Shown: positions 7,673 through 16,757 of the stretch, piece by piece
How positions within the stretch are numbered: the first letter of the stretch is position 1
How the letters are laid out: each line of letters starts with the position of its first letter
NCBI RefSeq assembly: GCF_018403225.1
Contig: NZ_BOSG01000001.1
Location: forward strand, 1,054,001 to 1,118,000
Length of the DNA: 64,000 nt
Origin: Paenibacillus sp. J23TS9
GTDB lineage: Bacteria; Bacillota; Bacilli; Paenibacillales; Paenibacillaceae
Direction of reading: 5' to 3'
The notes under the pieces: model-generated
What the model was told of the DNA's origin: nothing
Seen by the model: the letters and a program-made list of their open reading frames with translations, nothing else
Database searches by the model: none
Translations under genes and position numbers: made by a program

Positions 7673-8740
7673 ATGAGCAAGGTGCCTTATGAAGTGTATA
7701 CCGAGGAAGTCGAAGCTCTTTCCGTGCTCTCTCCCGAAGGTGAAATCATTAACAAAGATAAAATGCCTAACCTTACTGATGATCAGTTAAAAGAAATTAT
7801 GTATCGCATGGTATTTACCCGTACTTGGGATGATCGTGCCGTGAATCTGGGCCGTCAAGGACGTCTTGGTTTCTATGCTCCGGTATCTGGACAAGAAGCA
7901 ACGATGGTCGGCAGTGAATACGCTCTTGAAAAAGAAGATTTTGTATGTCCGGGCTACCGTGACATGCCGCAAATCGTATGGCATGGATTGCCTTTGTACC
8001 AAGCATTTCTGTATTCCCGTGGACACCAGCATGGTGGAGAAATTCCTGAAGGCGTCAATGTTCTGATGCCGCAAATTATCATCGGTGCGCAAATCCTGCA
8101 TGCGATGGGTATTGCTATGGGCTTCAAACTGAAAAAACAAAAGCAAGTTGCTATCACTTATACAGGTGACGGCGGTTCTTCGGAAGGTGACTTCTATGAA
8201 GGTCTGAACTACGCTGGACGCTTCAAACTGCCAGTCATTTTCTTTGTGCAAAATAACGGTTATGCCATCACAACTCCTTTCGCAAAACAAACAGCAGCAT
8301 TGTCTATTGCCCATAAAGCAGTAGCAGCCGGTATCCGCGGTGTAAAAATCGACGGTATGGACGTGCTTGCTGTAATTAGTGCTGTTCAGGAAGCTGCAGA
8401 GCTTGCCCGTAAAGGCGAAGGCGCTACTTTGATCGAAGCTGTGACTTACCGTTTCCGTCCTCACTCCCTGTCTGACGATGCTACCAAGTACCGTACGAAG
8501 GATGAAGAAGGCGAATGGAACGAAAAGGATCCGATTACTCGCATGGCTAAATATCTGGAGAAAAAAGGCTTGTGGTCTGATGAAGACACTGCCCGCGTAA
8601 AAGATGAAGCCAAAGCGAAAGTGAACGAAGAGATCAAAAAAGCAGAACAAACGGCTAAAATGACGGTTCCTGGCTTGATCGACAGCATGTTCGAGCAAAC
8701 CCCGAAACATTTGGAAGAACAAAAAGCTGATTTCCAATAA
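7673..8740 (+). CDS. pdhA: Pyruvate dehydrogenase E1 component, alpha subunit
   Basis: 355-aa ThDP-binding subunit. Together with PdhB it decarboxylates pyruvate and reductively acetylates the lipoyl group of E2. The ThDP/Mg2+ motif GDGGSSEGDFYEGLNYAG with the downstream NN (QNNGYAIT) is clear, as is the phosphorylation-loop-like YRFRPHSLSDD region. Length is normal for Gram-positive PdhA. ATG 7673 is preceded by GAGGTGA (7661-7667); the in-frame GTG at 7664 lies inside that site. It is the first gene of the complete operon pdhABCD behind the promoter at 7590. Confidence 0.97.
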   Translation: MSKVPYEVYTEEVEALSVLSPEGEIINKDKMPNLTDDQLKEIMYRMVFTRTWDDRAVNLGRQGRLGFYAPVSGQEATMVGSEYALEKEDFVCPGYRDMPQIVWHGLPLYQAFLYSRGHQHGGEIPEGVNVLMPQIIIGAQILHAMGIAMGFKLKKQKQVAITYTGDGGSSEGDFYEGLNYAGRFKLPVIFFVQNNGYAITTPFAKQTAALSIAHKAVAAGIRGVKIDGMDVLAVISAVQEAAELARKGEGATLIEAVTYRFRPHSLSDDATKYRTKDEEGEWNEKDPITRMAKYLEKKGLWSDEDTARVKDEAKAKVNEEIKKAEQTAKMTVPGLIDSMFEQTPKHLEEQKADFQ

Positions 8741-8802
8741 ATCGATTGAAAAGTAATGCTCAAGCAACGTGAACAGTGAATGTTTAAGGAGGAAAAGAAG
8801 CA

Positions 8803-9783
8803 ATGGCACAAATGAATATGAAAGAAGCAATCCGCGATGCGATGCGCGTGGAAATGAAACGTGACCCTAACGTCATTGTGTTTGGTGAAGACGTTGGTAA
8901 TGTTGGCGGTGTGTTCCGTGCAACGGAAGGCCTGCAAAAAGAATTTGGTGAGGAACGTATCTTTGATACACCGCTTGCTGAGTCCGCGATTGGCGGTATG
9001 GCAGTAGGTCTTGGTATTCAAGGCTTCCGTCCTGTAGCTGAAATCCAGTTCGTTGGATTTATTTATGAAGCTCTGGACCAAATGTTCGTTCAGGCAGCGC
9101 GCATGCGTTACCGTTCCGGCGGTCGCTACAACGCTCCAATCGTGTTCCGTACACCTTTTGGCGGCGGCGTGAAAGCAGCTGAGCTGCACACGGATTCCCT
9201 TGAAGGTTTGGCAATCCAAACTCCGGGTATTAAAGTGGTAGTGCCTTCGAATCCTTATGATGCCAAAGGCCTTCTGATTGCCGCGATTCGCGACAACGAT
9301 CCTGTGTTCTTCATGGAGCATTTGAATTTGTACCATGCTTTCCGTGCTGAAGTCCCTGAAGAGGATTATGTCGTTGAGCTTGGTAAAGCTAACGTGGTGC
9401 GTGAAGGTTCGGATGTAACCATTATTACTTATGGCATGATGGTTCATACGGCAACAAAAGCGGCTGAAGAGCTTGAGAAGACCAGTGGCATTAAAGCCGA
9501 AGTGATTGATCTACGTACGTTGAATCCTTTGGATATTGATACAATCGTGGCTTCCGTTAAGAAAACGAACCGTGCAATCGTGGTTCAGGAAGCGCAAAAA
9601 ACTTCCGGCGTTGCCGCAGAAGTGATTGCACAAATTAACGAGAAGGCTATTTTGCATCTGGAAGCGCCAGTTCTCCGCGTAGCGGGTCCTGACACCGTAT
9701 ATCCGTTTGCACAGATCGAAGATACATGGCTTCCTACACCGGCTCGGGTAATTGCTGCAGTCAACAAAGTCATGGAATTCTAA
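8803..9783 (+). CDS. pdhB: Pyruvate dehydrogenase E1 component, beta subunit
   Basis: 326-aa beta subunit of the E1 heterotetramer. It begins [14 protein letters not shown] and shows the family segments [38 protein letters not shown], and a C-terminal transketolase domain with [12 protein letters not shown] and [15 protein letters not shown] at 8787-8793 precedes the ATG. It sits 62 nt after pdhA and 32 nt before pdhC. Codon use looks strongly biased, consistent with high expression, and this leaves long spurious reading frames on the opposite strand. Confidence 0.97.
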   Translation: MAQMNMKEAIRDAMRVEMKRDPNVIVFGEDVGNVGGVFRATEGLQKEFGEERIFDTPLAESAIGGMAVGLGIQGFRPVAEIQFVGFIYEALDQMFVQAARMRYRSGGRYNAPIVFRTPFGGGVKAAELHTDSLEGLAIQTPGIKVVVPSNPYDAKGLLIAAIRDNDPVFFMEHLNLYHAFRAEVPEEDYVVELGKANVVREGSDVTIITYGMMVHTATKAAEELEKTSGIKAEVIDLRTLNPLDIDTIVASVKKTNRAIVVQEAQKTSGVAAEVIAQINEKAILHLEAPVLRVAGPDTVYPFAQIEDTWLPTPARVIAAVNKVMEF

Positions 9784-9815
9784 GAAAAGCAGTCATTTGA
9801 TAGGAGGTAGTAAAG

Positions 9816-11141
9816 GTGGCAAAATTTGAATATCGGTTCCCTGAACTGGGAGAAGGTTTGCATGAAGGCGAAATTATTAAAATGCACATCAAACCAGGCG
9901 ATAAAGTAACAGACGACGACATTATCATGGAAGTACAAAACGACAAGGCGGTTGTAGAGGTTCCTTGCCCGGTTAACGGTACGGTGCAGGAAGTTCTGAC
10001 GAAGGACGGACAGGTATGCCGCGTCGGCGAAGTCGTTGCAATTATTGATGCAGAAGGCGAAGTTCCTGAACAGGAAGCTCCAGCTGGCGACCATGGTTCC
10101 CAGGAAGCGGACTCAGCTAAAGGCAGTGCTGATACCACTTCTTCTCCTGCACAAAGCAGCCCTGAAGAAGCCAAAGAAGGCGGAGAGAAGAATGCCTCGG
10201 CTCCAGCTGCTCCAAACAAAGAAGTGCTCGCTACACCTAGCGTACGCAAATTTGCCCGCGAGCAAGGCATCGACATCACTCAAGTGAATGGTTCCGGAAA
10301 TAACGGAAAAATCACAAAAGAAGATGTTGAATCCTTCAAAAATGGTGGAGGCCAGTCATCTGCTCCATCTGCACAAAGCGAAGAGAAAGCTGCTCCAGCG
10401 GCATCGTCCGCAGCATCTTCTGCAGCCGTGGATCCACGTGCAGAAGAAGAACGCGTACCGTTTAAGGGTATTCGTAAAGCGATCTCGAATGCGATGGTTA
10501 AATCGGCGTACACTGCACCTCATGTTACCATCATGGATGAAGTGGATGTTACTGAGCTGGTTGCATTCCGTACACGCATGAAACCAATCGCCGAGAAAAA
10601 AGGCACGAAGATCACTTATCTGCCATTCATCGTGAAGGCTCTGGTTGCGGCTTCCCGCCAATTCCCTGCCTTGAATGCGATGATCGACGAAGAGAACAAC
10701 GAAATTGTGTACAAAAAGTACTACAATATCGGTATCGCAACAGATACAGACAACGGTCTGATCGTTCCGGTTATCAAGGATGCCGATCGTAAGAGCATCT
10801 GGATGATCGCGGACAGCATTCGTGATCTGGCAGCGCGAGGCCGTGATGGCAAGCTGTCTCCCAACGAAATGAAGGGCAGCACGATCTCCATTACCAACAT
10901 CGGTTCTGCCGGCGGTATGTTCTTTACTCCGATCATCAACTTCCCTGAAGTTGCAATCCTCGGTACCGGACGTATCTCTGAAAAACCTGTCGTGAAGAAC
11001 GGTGAAATTGTTGCCGCTCCTGTAATGGCATTGTCCCTGAGCTTTGACCATCGCATCATTGATGGCGCAACTGCACAACACTTTATGAATTACATTAAAT
11101 CACTGCTCAACAATCCTGAGCTGCTGGTTATGGAGGTGTAA
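9816..11141 (+). CDS. pdhC: Dihydrolipoamide acetyltransferase (E2 of PDH)
   Basis: 441-aa E2 core protein. One lipoyl domain (about 1-80) carries the lipoylated Lys44 in VQNDKAVVEVP. An Ala/Pro/Ser/Glu-rich flexible linker follows (about 85-130), then the peripheral subunit-binding domain (ATPSVRKFAREQGID, about 135-172), a second Ala/Ser linker, and the catalytic acetyltransferase domain with SFDHRIIDGATAQ near the end (His and Asp of the HxxxD motif). It transfers acetyl groups to CoA and scaffolds E1 and E3. The start is GTG 9816 after TAGGAGGTAG. A single lipoyl domain is usual for Gram-positive PdhC. Confidence 0.97.
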   Translation: MAKFEYRFPELGEGLHEGEIIKMHIKPGDKVTDDDIIMEVQNDKAVVEVPCPVNGTVQEVLTKDGQVCRVGEVVAIIDAEGEVPEQEAPAGDHGSQEADSAKGSADTTSSPAQSSPEEAKEGGEKNASAPAAPNKEVLATPSVRKFAREQGIDITQVNGSGNNGKITKEDVESFKNGGGQSSAPSAQSEEKAAPAASSAASSAAVDPRAEEERVPFKGIRKAISNAMVKSAYTAPHVTIMDEVDVTELVAFRTRMKPIAEKKGTKITYLPFIVKALVAASRQFPALNAMIDEENNEIVYKKYYNIGIATDTDNGLIVPVIKDADRKSIWMIADSIRDLAARGRDGKLSPNEMKGSTISITNIGSAGGMFFTPIINFPEVAILGTGRISEKPVVKNGEIVAAPVMALSLSFDHRIIDGATAQHFMNYIKSLLNNPELLVMEV

Positions 11142-11144
11142 GAT

Positions 11145-12566
11145 ATGGTAGTAGGCGACGCTTCTCTCGATATCGATACATTAGTTATTGGTGCTGGCCC
11201 CGGCGGTTATGTTGCGGCAATTCGTGCTGCACAACTGGGTCAAAAAGTCTTGATCGTGGACAAATCTGAAGTTGGCGGCGTGTGTTTGAACCGCGGCTGT
11301 ATTCCTTCCAAAGCGCTGATCGCTGCAGCTCACCAATATGAGTCTGCAAAGCATGGCGAAGCTTTCGGCGTAACTGCTGAGAATGTAAAAGTGGATTTCA
11401 CGAAAACCCAAGAATTCAAAAACAGCGTTGTCAAAAAGCTGACCGGCGGCGTTGCTGGTCTCTTGAAAGGCAATAAGGTTGAAGTTTTCAACGGCGAGTG
11501 CATGTTCATCAGTGAAAATGAAGCACGCTGCTTCAATGAGCATGAATCTCCACGTTACCGTTTCAAACATTGCATCATTGCAACGGGTTCCCGTCCTATC
11601 GAGCTTAAGGCATTTCCTTTTGGCGGACGCATCATGTCGTCCACAGAGGCTTTGAGCCTGCCTGAGATTCCGAAGAGCCTTGTTGTCATTGGTGGTGGCT
11701 ACATCGGTGCGGAATTGGGTCAAATGTTCTCCAAATTTGGTACGAAAGTGACTATTCTTGAAGGCTTGGATACGATTCTGAACGGATTTGATCCGGACAT
11801 GACCAAGCTCGTTGTGAAGAACATGACGAAGACTGGCGTTGAAATTATCACGAATGCAAAAGCTGAAAGTGCTGAGCAAACCGATAAAGACGTAACCGTT
11901 AAATATTCTGTTGGCGGCGAAACCAAAGAAGTTACAGCAGACTACCTGCTCGTAACCGTTGGACGCCGTCCTAATACGGACGGAGACCTGGGTCTGGATT
12001 TGGTTGGTATCGAAATGACTGACCGTGGTCTCGTGAAAGTTGACCATCAAGGTCGTACGAATAAACCAAACATCTTTGCTATCGGTGACATCGTTGCTGG
12101 TCCTGCACTGGCTCACAAAGCTTCTTACGAAGGTAAAGTGGCAGCAGAAGCAATCTCCGGAGAGCCGTCTGTTGTGGATTACAAAGTCGTTCCTGCCGTC
12201 GCATTCGTAGATCCAGAGTGCGCAAGCGTAGGCTACACGGAAAAAGAAGCTAAAGAAAAAGGTTATAAAGCGAAAGCTGCGAAGTTCCCATTTGCGGGTA
12301 ACGGTCGTGCGCTGTCCCTGAACAATCCTGACGGTTTTGTCAAAATGATCTTTGACGAAGAAACTCAGCTGGTTCTTGGCTGCCACATTGCAGGCATCGA
12401 AGCTTCCAACCTGATTGCTGAGCTGGGCCTGGCGATCGAAATGGGTGCAACCCTTGAGGATATCGCCCTGACGATTCATGCGCATCCAACGCTTGGTGAG
12501 ATCGTAATGGAAACAGCTGAGCTTGCTCTTGGCAATCCAATTCACGTAATTGCACCACGCAGATAA
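11145..12566 (+). CDS. pdhD: Dihydrolipoamide dehydrogenase (E3)
   Basis: 473-aa FAD-dependent E3 that re-oxidises dihydrolipoamide with NAD+. The FAD-binding [10 protein letters not shown] motif near the N-terminus, the redox-active disulfide CLNRGC (Cys47 and Cys52), the NAD-binding [10 protein letters not shown] and the interface His-Glu pair in HAHPTLGE are all present. It starts 3 nt after pdhC and closes the operon at the strong terminator at 12594. Confidence 0.97.
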   Translation: MVVGDASLDIDTLVIGAGPGGYVAAIRAAQLGQKVLIVDKSEVGGVCLNRGCIPSKALIAAAHQYESAKHGEAFGVTAENVKVDFTKTQEFKNSVVKKLTGGVAGLLKGNKVEVFNGECMFISENEARCFNEHESPRYRFKHCIIATGSRPIELKAFPFGGRIMSSTEALSLPEIPKSLVVIGGGYIGAELGQMFSKFGTKVTILEGLDTILNGFDPDMTKLVVKNMTKTGVEIITNAKAESAEQTDKDVTVKYSVGGETKEVTADYLLVTVGRRPNTDGDLGLDLVGIEMTDRGLVKVDHQGRTNKPNIFAIGDIVAGPALAHKASYEGKVAAEAISGEPSVVDYKVVPAVAFVDPECASVGYTEKEAKEKGYKAKAAKFPFAGNGRALSLNNPDGFVKMIFDEETQLVLGCHIAGIEASNLIAELGLAIEMGATLEDIALTIHAHPTLGEIVMETAELALGNPIHVIAPRR

Positions 12567-12593
12567 TTAGTTTTGAATATTTGCAGTATCTGA

Positions 12594-12628
12594 ACAAGAG
12601 CCTTGCGCAAGCGAGGCTCTTGTTTTTT
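12594..12628 (+). terminator. Intrinsic terminator of the pdh operon
   Basis: ACAAGAGCCT (12594-12603) pairs with AGGCTCTTGT (12614-12623), followed by TTTTTG. The loop itself is the small palindrome tgcgcaagcg. Confidence 0.95.
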
Positions 12629-12745
12629 GTTCTATCCAGGTGGAAGGTTTTATTTAGCTATTTCTCAGGAGTTGGGAGCATGGTAAACTAGTAACAAGGA
12701 TTTTTTGAGATAGAAAGATACGGAGAACGAAAGGGTGGACGAAAC

Positions 12746-13540
12746 TTGCGGAATTACCTGGAGTTATTGGAAGACATTATGGAAAATGGAACACCAAAAG
12801 AAGATCGAACGGGAACCGGGACGATATCGGTGTTTGGCAGACAGCTGAGATTTGATCTCTCCAAGGGTTTTCCTCTTTTGACAACCAAACGGATTCATAT
12901 TAAATCTGTGGTGCATGAATTGCTATGGTTTCTGAGTGGAGAGACGAACGTTCGTTATTTGAAGGAAAATGGGGTGACGATCTGGGATGAATGGGCCGAC
13001 GAAAATGGGGATTTAGGACCGGTGTACGGATCGCAGTGGCGCAATTGGGAAGCACCGGACGGTACGCATATTGATCAAATTGCCAATGTCATTGAATCCA
13101 TCAAGAATAACCCTGATTCACGGAGACATATTGTCAGCGCATGGAACGTAGCGGAAATTGAGCAGATGAAACTTCCTCCCTGCCATTTTGTGTTCCAGTT
13201 CTATGTAGCGGACGGGAAATTGTCCTGTATGCTGACCATGCGCTCGGTAGATACATTCCTCGGCCTTCCATTTAACATTGCCTGTTACGCCCTTCTGACG
13301 CATATGGTGGCGCAGCAATGCGGACTTACGCCCGGCGAGTTTGTTTGGTCAGGCGGCGACGTGCATATTTATTCAAATCACCTGGAGCAGGTAAAGACCC
13401 AGCTTGACCGTGAACCGTATGAGCTTCCGGAGCTAATGATTAAGCGTAAGCCGGATTCTATTTTTGATTATAAGTTTGAAGATTTTGAATTTGTTGATTA
13501 TAAGCATCATCCGGGCATAAAAGCGCCGGTAGCTATTTAA
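12746..13540 (+). CDS. thyA: Thymidylate synthase ThyA
   Basis: 264-aa ThyA of the Escherichia coli length class. It methylates dUMP to dTMP with methylenetetrahydrofolate, giving dihydrofolate. Motifs include DRTGTGT near residue 20, [22 protein letters not shown], and the catalytic cysteine in [11 protein letters not shown] (Cys146). [13 protein letters not shown] binds substrate. The start is TTG 12746, preceded by AAAGGGTGG; no ATG gives the conserved N-terminus MRNYLELL. folA follows 44 nt downstream, the usual pairing because FolA recycles the dihydrofolate made here. Confidence 0.96.
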   Translation: MRNYLELLEDIMENGTPKEDRTGTGTISVFGRQLRFDLSKGFPLLTTKRIHIKSVVHELLWFLSGETNVRYLKENGVTIWDEWADENGDLGPVYGSQWRNWEAPDGTHIDQIANVIESIKNNPDSRRHIVSAWNVAEIEQMKLPPCHFVFQFYVADGKLSCMLTMRSVDTFLGLPFNIACYALLTHMVAQQCGLTPGEFVWSGGDVHIYSNHLEQVKTQLDREPYELPELMIKRKPDSIFDYKFEDFEFVDYKHHPGIKAPVAI

Positions 13541-13584
13541 TAGGTAAAATATTGACCATTATCGAATGGAAGGAGCTGGCACAC

Positions 13585-14070
13585 ATGAGCATGACGTTTA
13601 TTTGGGCCATGGGCGAAAACAGAGTCATCGGGCGTAACAACGGGCTTCCCTGGAGACTGCCAAGGGATATGGCTTTTTTTAAAGAACAAACCATGGGTAA
13701 AAAGGTTCTGATGGGACGGAAAACCTGGGAGTCCTTTGGCGGAAAACCGCTTCCCGGTCGGACCAATATCGTTCTGACGCGAGATCTTGAATATACAGCA
13801 CCAGGTGCCCAGATGATTCATACGATAGATGAAGCACTGGAGCTTGGAATTGACGGGGAATTAATGGTTATCGGCGGCTCGGAAATCTACCGTACACTGC
13901 TTCCCTATGCGGACTGCCTTGTAATCACAAAGATTAATGAATCGTTTGAAGGGGATACATTTTTTCCTGAAATCAACGAGTCCGAGTGGAAATGTGTTCA
14001 GGAAGTACAAGGGATCAGGGACGAAAGAAACCCGTATGATTACCGTTTCTGCACGTATATTCGTGTGTAG
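13585..14070 (+). CDS. folA: Dihydrofolate reductase
   Basis: 161-aa DHFR that reduces dihydrofolate to tetrahydrofolate with NADPH. Visible motifs: IWAMGENRVIGRNNGLPWRLP (substrate-binding loop, with a Trp-Arg-Leu-Pro), MGRKTWESFGGKPLPGR (NADPH binding) and VIGGSEIY. ATG 13585 has AAGGAG (13570-13575) 9 nt upstream; a second ATG at 13591 is also possible. It is in an operon with thyA. The 168 bp after it holds no terminator I would defend, only AT-rich sequence leading into the next gene. Confidence 0.95.
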   Translation: MSMTFIWAMGENRVIGRNNGLPWRLPRDMAFFKEQTMGKKVLMGRKTWESFGGKPLPGRTNIVLTRDLEYTAPGAQMIHTIDEALELGIDGELMVIGGSEIYRTLLPYADCLVITKINESFEGDTFFPEINESEWKCVQEVQGIRDERNPYDYRFCTYIRV

Positions 14071-14238
14071 GTTATATGAATAGTTTTCATCCGTATGTAA
14101 GCAGCGTGTCAAATAATACAAATAATTATTCGGAAAATCCATTTAATATTCAAAGATTAAGATGATACTATAATTGAAATATCATGGTGTCGTTATTTGA
14201 TAGAATCAACAGGAAAAGAACGGATGGGGGAACACGTC

Positions 14239-15726
14239 ATGTCTACACCAACAGGTTTTATGGAATACAGCCGCCAGCTGCCGGCTGACCGCGAACCGGC
14301 TGAACGTATAAAAGACTGGGAAGAATTCCACAAGCATTTGTCTGAGGAAGAGCTGCGTACGCAGGGTGCACGCTGTATGGATTGTGGTACTCCTTATTGC
14401 CACACAGGGATTGACATGGCAGGGGGAACCTCCGGATGTCCAGTAAACAATCTGATACCGGAATGGAATAACTTGATATACCGCGGACTATGGAAAGAAG
14501 CTCTTGAACGTCTACACAAAACCAATAACTTTCCGGAGTTTACAGGACGCATTTGTCCGGCTCCTTGCGAAGGCTCCTGTACAGTGGGACTGATCGGCCA
14601 ACCGGTAACCATCAAGACGATTGAACAGGCTATCATCGATAAAGGTTTTGAAGAGGGATGGGTGGTTCCGAATCCGCCCGAAAAACGTACAGGTAAACGT
14701 GTTGCCGTCGTGGGTTCTGGACCTGCCGGACTTGCAACCGCAGCCCAGTTGAACAAGGCAGGCCATAGCGTCACAGTTTATGAGCGTTCTGATCGGATCG
14801 GAGGACTACTGACGTACGGTATCCCTTCAATGAAGCTGGATAAAGCCGTGGTACAGCGCCGTGTGGATCTGCTTGCTGCGGAAGGTATCCGTTTTATTAC
14901 CAACACAGAAATTGGCAAAGATATCTCTTCAGAGCAACTCGTTGACGATTATGATGCGGTCGTATTATGCGGCGGTGCCACGAAGCCTCGTGAATTCGAT
15001 ATAGAGGGCAGTCAATTGAAAGGTGTTCATTACGCAATGACATATCTGAACGGAACCATCAAGAGTCTGCTGGACTCCGGTTTGTCTGATGGACAATATA
15101 TTTCCGCAGAAGGTAAAGATGTGATTGTCATTGGTGGTGGTGACACCGGTTCTGACTGTGTGGCTACGGCTCTTCGTCATGGATGCAGCAGCATCACTCA
15201 ATTCGGTACACATGATATGGCTCCGCTTGAGCGTGATCCGATCAACAATCCGTGGCCGCAGTTCCCGAATGTCTATACGCTCGATTATGCTCAGGAAGAA
15301 GCTAAAGCGTTGTATGGTAATGATCCACGAGAATTTTCCATCATGACGACCAAATTTGTTGGTGATGAAGAAGGCAATTTAAAGGAGCTTCATACGGTTC
15401 AAATTAGACGTATCGTTGATGAAACGGGACGTAAGATCTATCAGCCGATTCCAGGTACGGAAAAAGTGTTTGATGCACAAATGGCTCTGATCGCCATCGG
15501 CTTTGACGGACCGGAACAAACGATTGTTAATCAGCTTGGGCTGGAGACGGACCGTCGTTCCAATGTGAAGGCACCGTACGGTAAGTATCAGACGAGTGTA
15601 GATAAAGTATTTGCAGCTGGAGATATGCGCCGCGGTCAAAGTTTGGTGGTATGGGCCATTAATGAAGGACGTCAGGCTGCTCGTGAAGTAGATAAATACT
15701 TGATGGGTTCCACGGTCCTCGTGTAA
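14239..15726 (+). CDS. gltD: Glutamate synthase small-subunit-like FAD/NAD(P) oxidoreductase
   Basis: 495-aa protein of the GltD family, which passes electrons from NADPH through FAD and Fe-S clusters to the glutamate synthase large subunit. An N-terminal domain carries clustered cysteines for two 4Fe-4S centres (RCMDCGTPYCHTG and CPAPCEGSC, with CPVNNL between). The FAD-binding motif VVGSGPAGLA and the NADPH-binding VIGGGDTGSDC follow, and the C-terminus has VFAAGDMRRGQSLVVWAI. ATG 14239 is favoured by GGGGGA (14226-14231). The large subunit gene is not adjacent, so it may be unlinked, or this copy may serve another partner. A perfect TATAAT (14169-14174) lies upstream with a poor -35. Confidence 0.88.
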   Translation: MSTPTGFMEYSRQLPADREPAERIKDWEEFHKHLSEEELRTQGARCMDCGTPYCHTGIDMAGGTSGCPVNNLIPEWNNLIYRGLWKEALERLHKTNNFPEFTGRICPAPCEGSCTVGLIGQPVTIKTIEQAIIDKGFEEGWVVPNPPEKRTGKRVAVVGSGPAGLATAAQLNKAGHSVTVYERSDRIGGLLTYGIPSMKLDKAVVQRRVDLLAAEGIRFITNTEIGKDISSEQLVDDYDAVVLCGGATKPREFDIEGSQLKGVHYAMTYLNGTIKSLLDSGLSDGQYISAEGKDVIVIGGGDTGSDCVATALRHGCSSITQFGTHDMAPLERDPINNPWPQFPNVYTLDYAQEEAKALYGNDPREFSIMTTKFVGDEEGNLKELHTVQIRRIVDETGRKIYQPIPGTEKVFDAQMALIAIGFDGPEQTIVNQLGLETDRRSNVKAPYGKYQTSVDKVFAAGDMRRGQSLVVWAINEGRQAAREVDKYLMGSTVLV

Positions 15727-15748
15727 AGAAAAATATATAAAAGTGAAG

Positions 15749-15776
15749 GACTTCCCGCTTGGGAGGTCTTTTTTTT
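15749..15776 (+). terminator. Intrinsic terminator of gltD
   Basis: GACTTCCC (15749-15756), loop gctt, GGGAGGTC (15761-15768), then eight T residues. Confidence 0.9.
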
Positions 15777-15783
15777 CTTGTGA

Positions 15784-16575
15784 TTACCACTCTTCATACA
15801 TACGGAAGGTCACGTAAATTTGATCAGGACCATCCATGGCGCTTACCACGAGGGTCAATATCTGTTGTTCAGGCAGATTGGCCAGCCTGTTATCATCAAA
15901 AGGAATCAGGGCATTGAAGTAAGCTTCTGATGCTCCATACGTTTGGCCTTCATAGACGACCTGCCCCCCCGTGACGGTGGTGCAGGTGAAATTGACTTGA
16001 AGAGCTGTACTGTCCGCGGGTATGGATGTTGTCGGAGTCGGGAAATATTGAAAGCTGCCATCCACTGTTCCTCCCTGGATTAGTTTATAACGTACGGGCA
16101 ATGAGGAGATGATTTCAACTCCCTGTGCATAGACTGCCGCGCCAAACTGTTCAGGAAGCGTGAAATCTGGAACCCTTTGATAACTGATTACCGCCTGTTC
16201 ATTGGCTGTGAGCGGAATGTTATTCCTAAAGTCTGAAGTGATGCGGCGTGAGTCTGTTGGTGATATAGGTATTTTTATATAAGCATTATTTTCGTTAACA
16301 GCAAACATCTGCACCGTTACATTGTTCATGGAGACATAAAAAATGAATTGAGCAAAATCAAAAAAAGCAGGGTAATTACGAATGACGGCTCCATTCGGGA
16401 GCAAGGTTATCGTTTCCTGGGCGAATAACTCTTTAGTTCCTACAACACTAAAACCTTCAAGGTATACATTCGCAGTAAATCCGCAGTTATTCACCAAGAT
16501 CAACGTGTACTGAGAATAGCCGCGGCTTGTGGTTTGTGTCACATTGGCGATAATCTCCGTTGTAAGCACCGGCAT
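15784..16575 (-). CDS. Protein of unknown function at the edge of the glycosylation locus
   Basis: 263-aa protein that I do not recognise. It has no signal peptide or transmembrane helix. It is rich in beta-prone residues, Thr, Asn, Val and aromatics, with few charged residues, as in spore-coat, exosporium or virion-type beta-sandwich proteins. The N-terminal part (TTSRGYSQYTLILVNNCGF) resembles in tone the C-terminal part of the 391-aa repeat protein at 27354 (VYSFFVHNSGANPVN), perhaps a shared fold. The start is 16575 because GGGGGG lies just upstream (minus strand); the longer frame lacks a site. It is divergent from the 394-aa gene at 16758. A CATANNNTG element (minus, 16639-16631) lies about 55 nt upstream. 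A structural surface role is inferred only from context. Confidence 0.75.
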   Translation of the reverse strand: MPVLTTEIIANVTQTTSRGYSQYTLILVNNCGFTANVYLEGFSVVGTKELFAQETITLLPNGAVIRNYPAFFDFAQFIFYVSMNNVTVQMFAVNENNAYIKIPISPTDSRRITSDFRNNIPLTANEQAVISYQRVPDFTLPEQFGAAVYAQGVEIISSLPVRYKLIQGGTVDGSFQYFPTPTTSIPADSTALQVNFTCTTVTGGQVVYEGQTYGASEAYFNALIPFDDNRLANLPEQQILTLVVSAMDGPDQIYVTFRMYEEW

Positions 16576-16757
16576 GTGGATCCCCCCTTTACGCTGAATT
16601 ATCGAATTCTTCAAAACATGCTTTTTAGATCAATATATGAAATGGAACAAGAAGCTTGAGGGCTGAAACAAGAAAGAGGCATTCTTTTTCCAATCACTTT
16701 GATCCCTGGTGCGGCATATGATGTAGCACGGAAAATACGGGTGTCGGGAGTGACCCT

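Noticed and set aside
11181..12545. 454-codon open frame antisense to pdhD (and similar long frames antisense to pdhA and pdhB)
   Set aside because: They are shadows produced by the strong codon bias of highly expressed pdh genes. The translations are His/Phe/Cys/Arg-rich and unlike any protein family, and no ribosome binding site is present.
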